Assembly: GCA_003645115.1 (NCBI GenBank)
Contig: QNEG01000104.1
Span: forward strand, 1 to 6,157
DNA: 6,157 nt
Direction: 5' to 3'
From: a bacterium
Lineage (GTDB): Bacteria > UBP14 > UBA6098 > B30-G16
Part shown: in pieces, positions 6,071 through 6,157 of the stretch
Numbering within the stretch: position 1 is the stretch's first letter
Layout: each line of letters opens with the position of its first letter
Position numbers and translations under genes: made by a program
Notes under the pieces: model-generated
What the model was told of the DNA's origin: nothing
Database searches by the model: none
What the model saw: the letters and a program-made list of their open reading frames with translations, nothing else

Positions 6071-6157
6071 CGGAGAGGGAGGGATTCGAAGCACCAGACG
6101 GTGCGTTTCATCGGGTTCGAATCCAATTTTCATTCATAATTAAATTTTCATCGAAAC
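6071..6157. repeat. 85-nt direct repeat, copy 2, with complete tRNA-Ser-like 3' end
   Basis: The repeated segment is 6073-6157 and is still matching copy 1 at the last base of the window, so its true right end is unknown. On the minus strand, 6090-6071 reads TTCGAATCCCTCCCTCTCCG. This fits a serine-tRNA 3' end: T-loop TTCGAAT, T-stem strand CCCTC, acceptor strand CCTCTCC, discriminator G. The acceptor partner GGAGAGG and the remainder of a tRNA are missing, and no CCA follows, so this is a fragment or mimic, not a tRNA gene. Copy 1 has CTCTCT in place of CTCTCC at this end. The same stem-loop is present (arms 6082-6090 and 6116-6124). Confidence 0.85.

Noticed and set aside
5957..6090. Functional tRNA-Ser gene
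   Set aside because: Only the T-loop and the 3' strands of the T-stem and acceptor are present. The 5' strand of the T-stem (GGTGC) does not pair with CCCTC, and no GGAGAGG acceptor partner, anticodon arm or CCA is found.
5957..6157. CRISPR-like array (repeat ending GAAAC with a spacer of about 31 nt)
   Set aside because: The repeat is at least 85 nt, far above CRISPR repeat length. Only two copies and one spacer are present, and no cas gene is in the window.
5957..6157. Integron attC sites
   Set aside because: The repeats contain inverted arms, but no GTTRRRY core at the expected ends. No integron integrase or cassette genes are visible.

Overview
The window is an AT-rich stretch of bacterial DNA with every recognisable gene on the minus strand. 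Transcription runs from high to low coordinates: gmhB-like phosphatase, a large GGDEF/ATPase/HEAT signalling protein, a DUF366 protein, purQ, and the first 19 codons of a probable membrane or secreted protein that runs off the left edge. The heptose-phosphatase homologue suggests a diderm (LPS-making) bacterium. The short stand-alone PurQ (232 aa) indicates the three-part PurL/PurQ/PurS type of FGAM synthase rather than the single large PurL of enterobacteria. Together with the low GC content and the repeats, this points to a non-proteobacterial lineage, possibly an uncultivated one. I cannot name the phylum from the sequence.

Layout from right to left. Bases 5710-6157 hold no gene. They contain two copies of an at least 85-nt direct repeat (period 116) and a nested palindromic repeat (5817-5932), followed by a very AT-rich leader before the first gene. 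The genes at 5709-5008, 4982-1446 and 1429-854 are separated by only 25 and 16 nt and look like one transcript. A 101-nt gap then separates DUF366 from purQ (752-54), which may have its own promoter. The purQ stop codon overlaps the ATG of the next gene (ATGA), so those two are probably translationally coupled.

The genes do not form one obvious pathway. GmhB belongs to ADP/GDP-heptose synthesis for the envelope, PurQ to de novo purine synthesis, and DUF366 is uncharacterised. The least ordinary protein is the 1178-residue one: a GGDEF domain (variant AGDEF signature, no RxxD inhibitory site) fused to a STAND/AAA-type ATPase like those usually found behind class III adenylate cyclases, then a less familiar middle region, a flexible linker and a C-terminal HEAT-repeat domain. 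I see no defence island, CRISPR array, transposase or RNA gene. The most novel-looking material is that protein's architecture and the repeat pair carrying a tRNA-Ser-like 3' end at the right edge.
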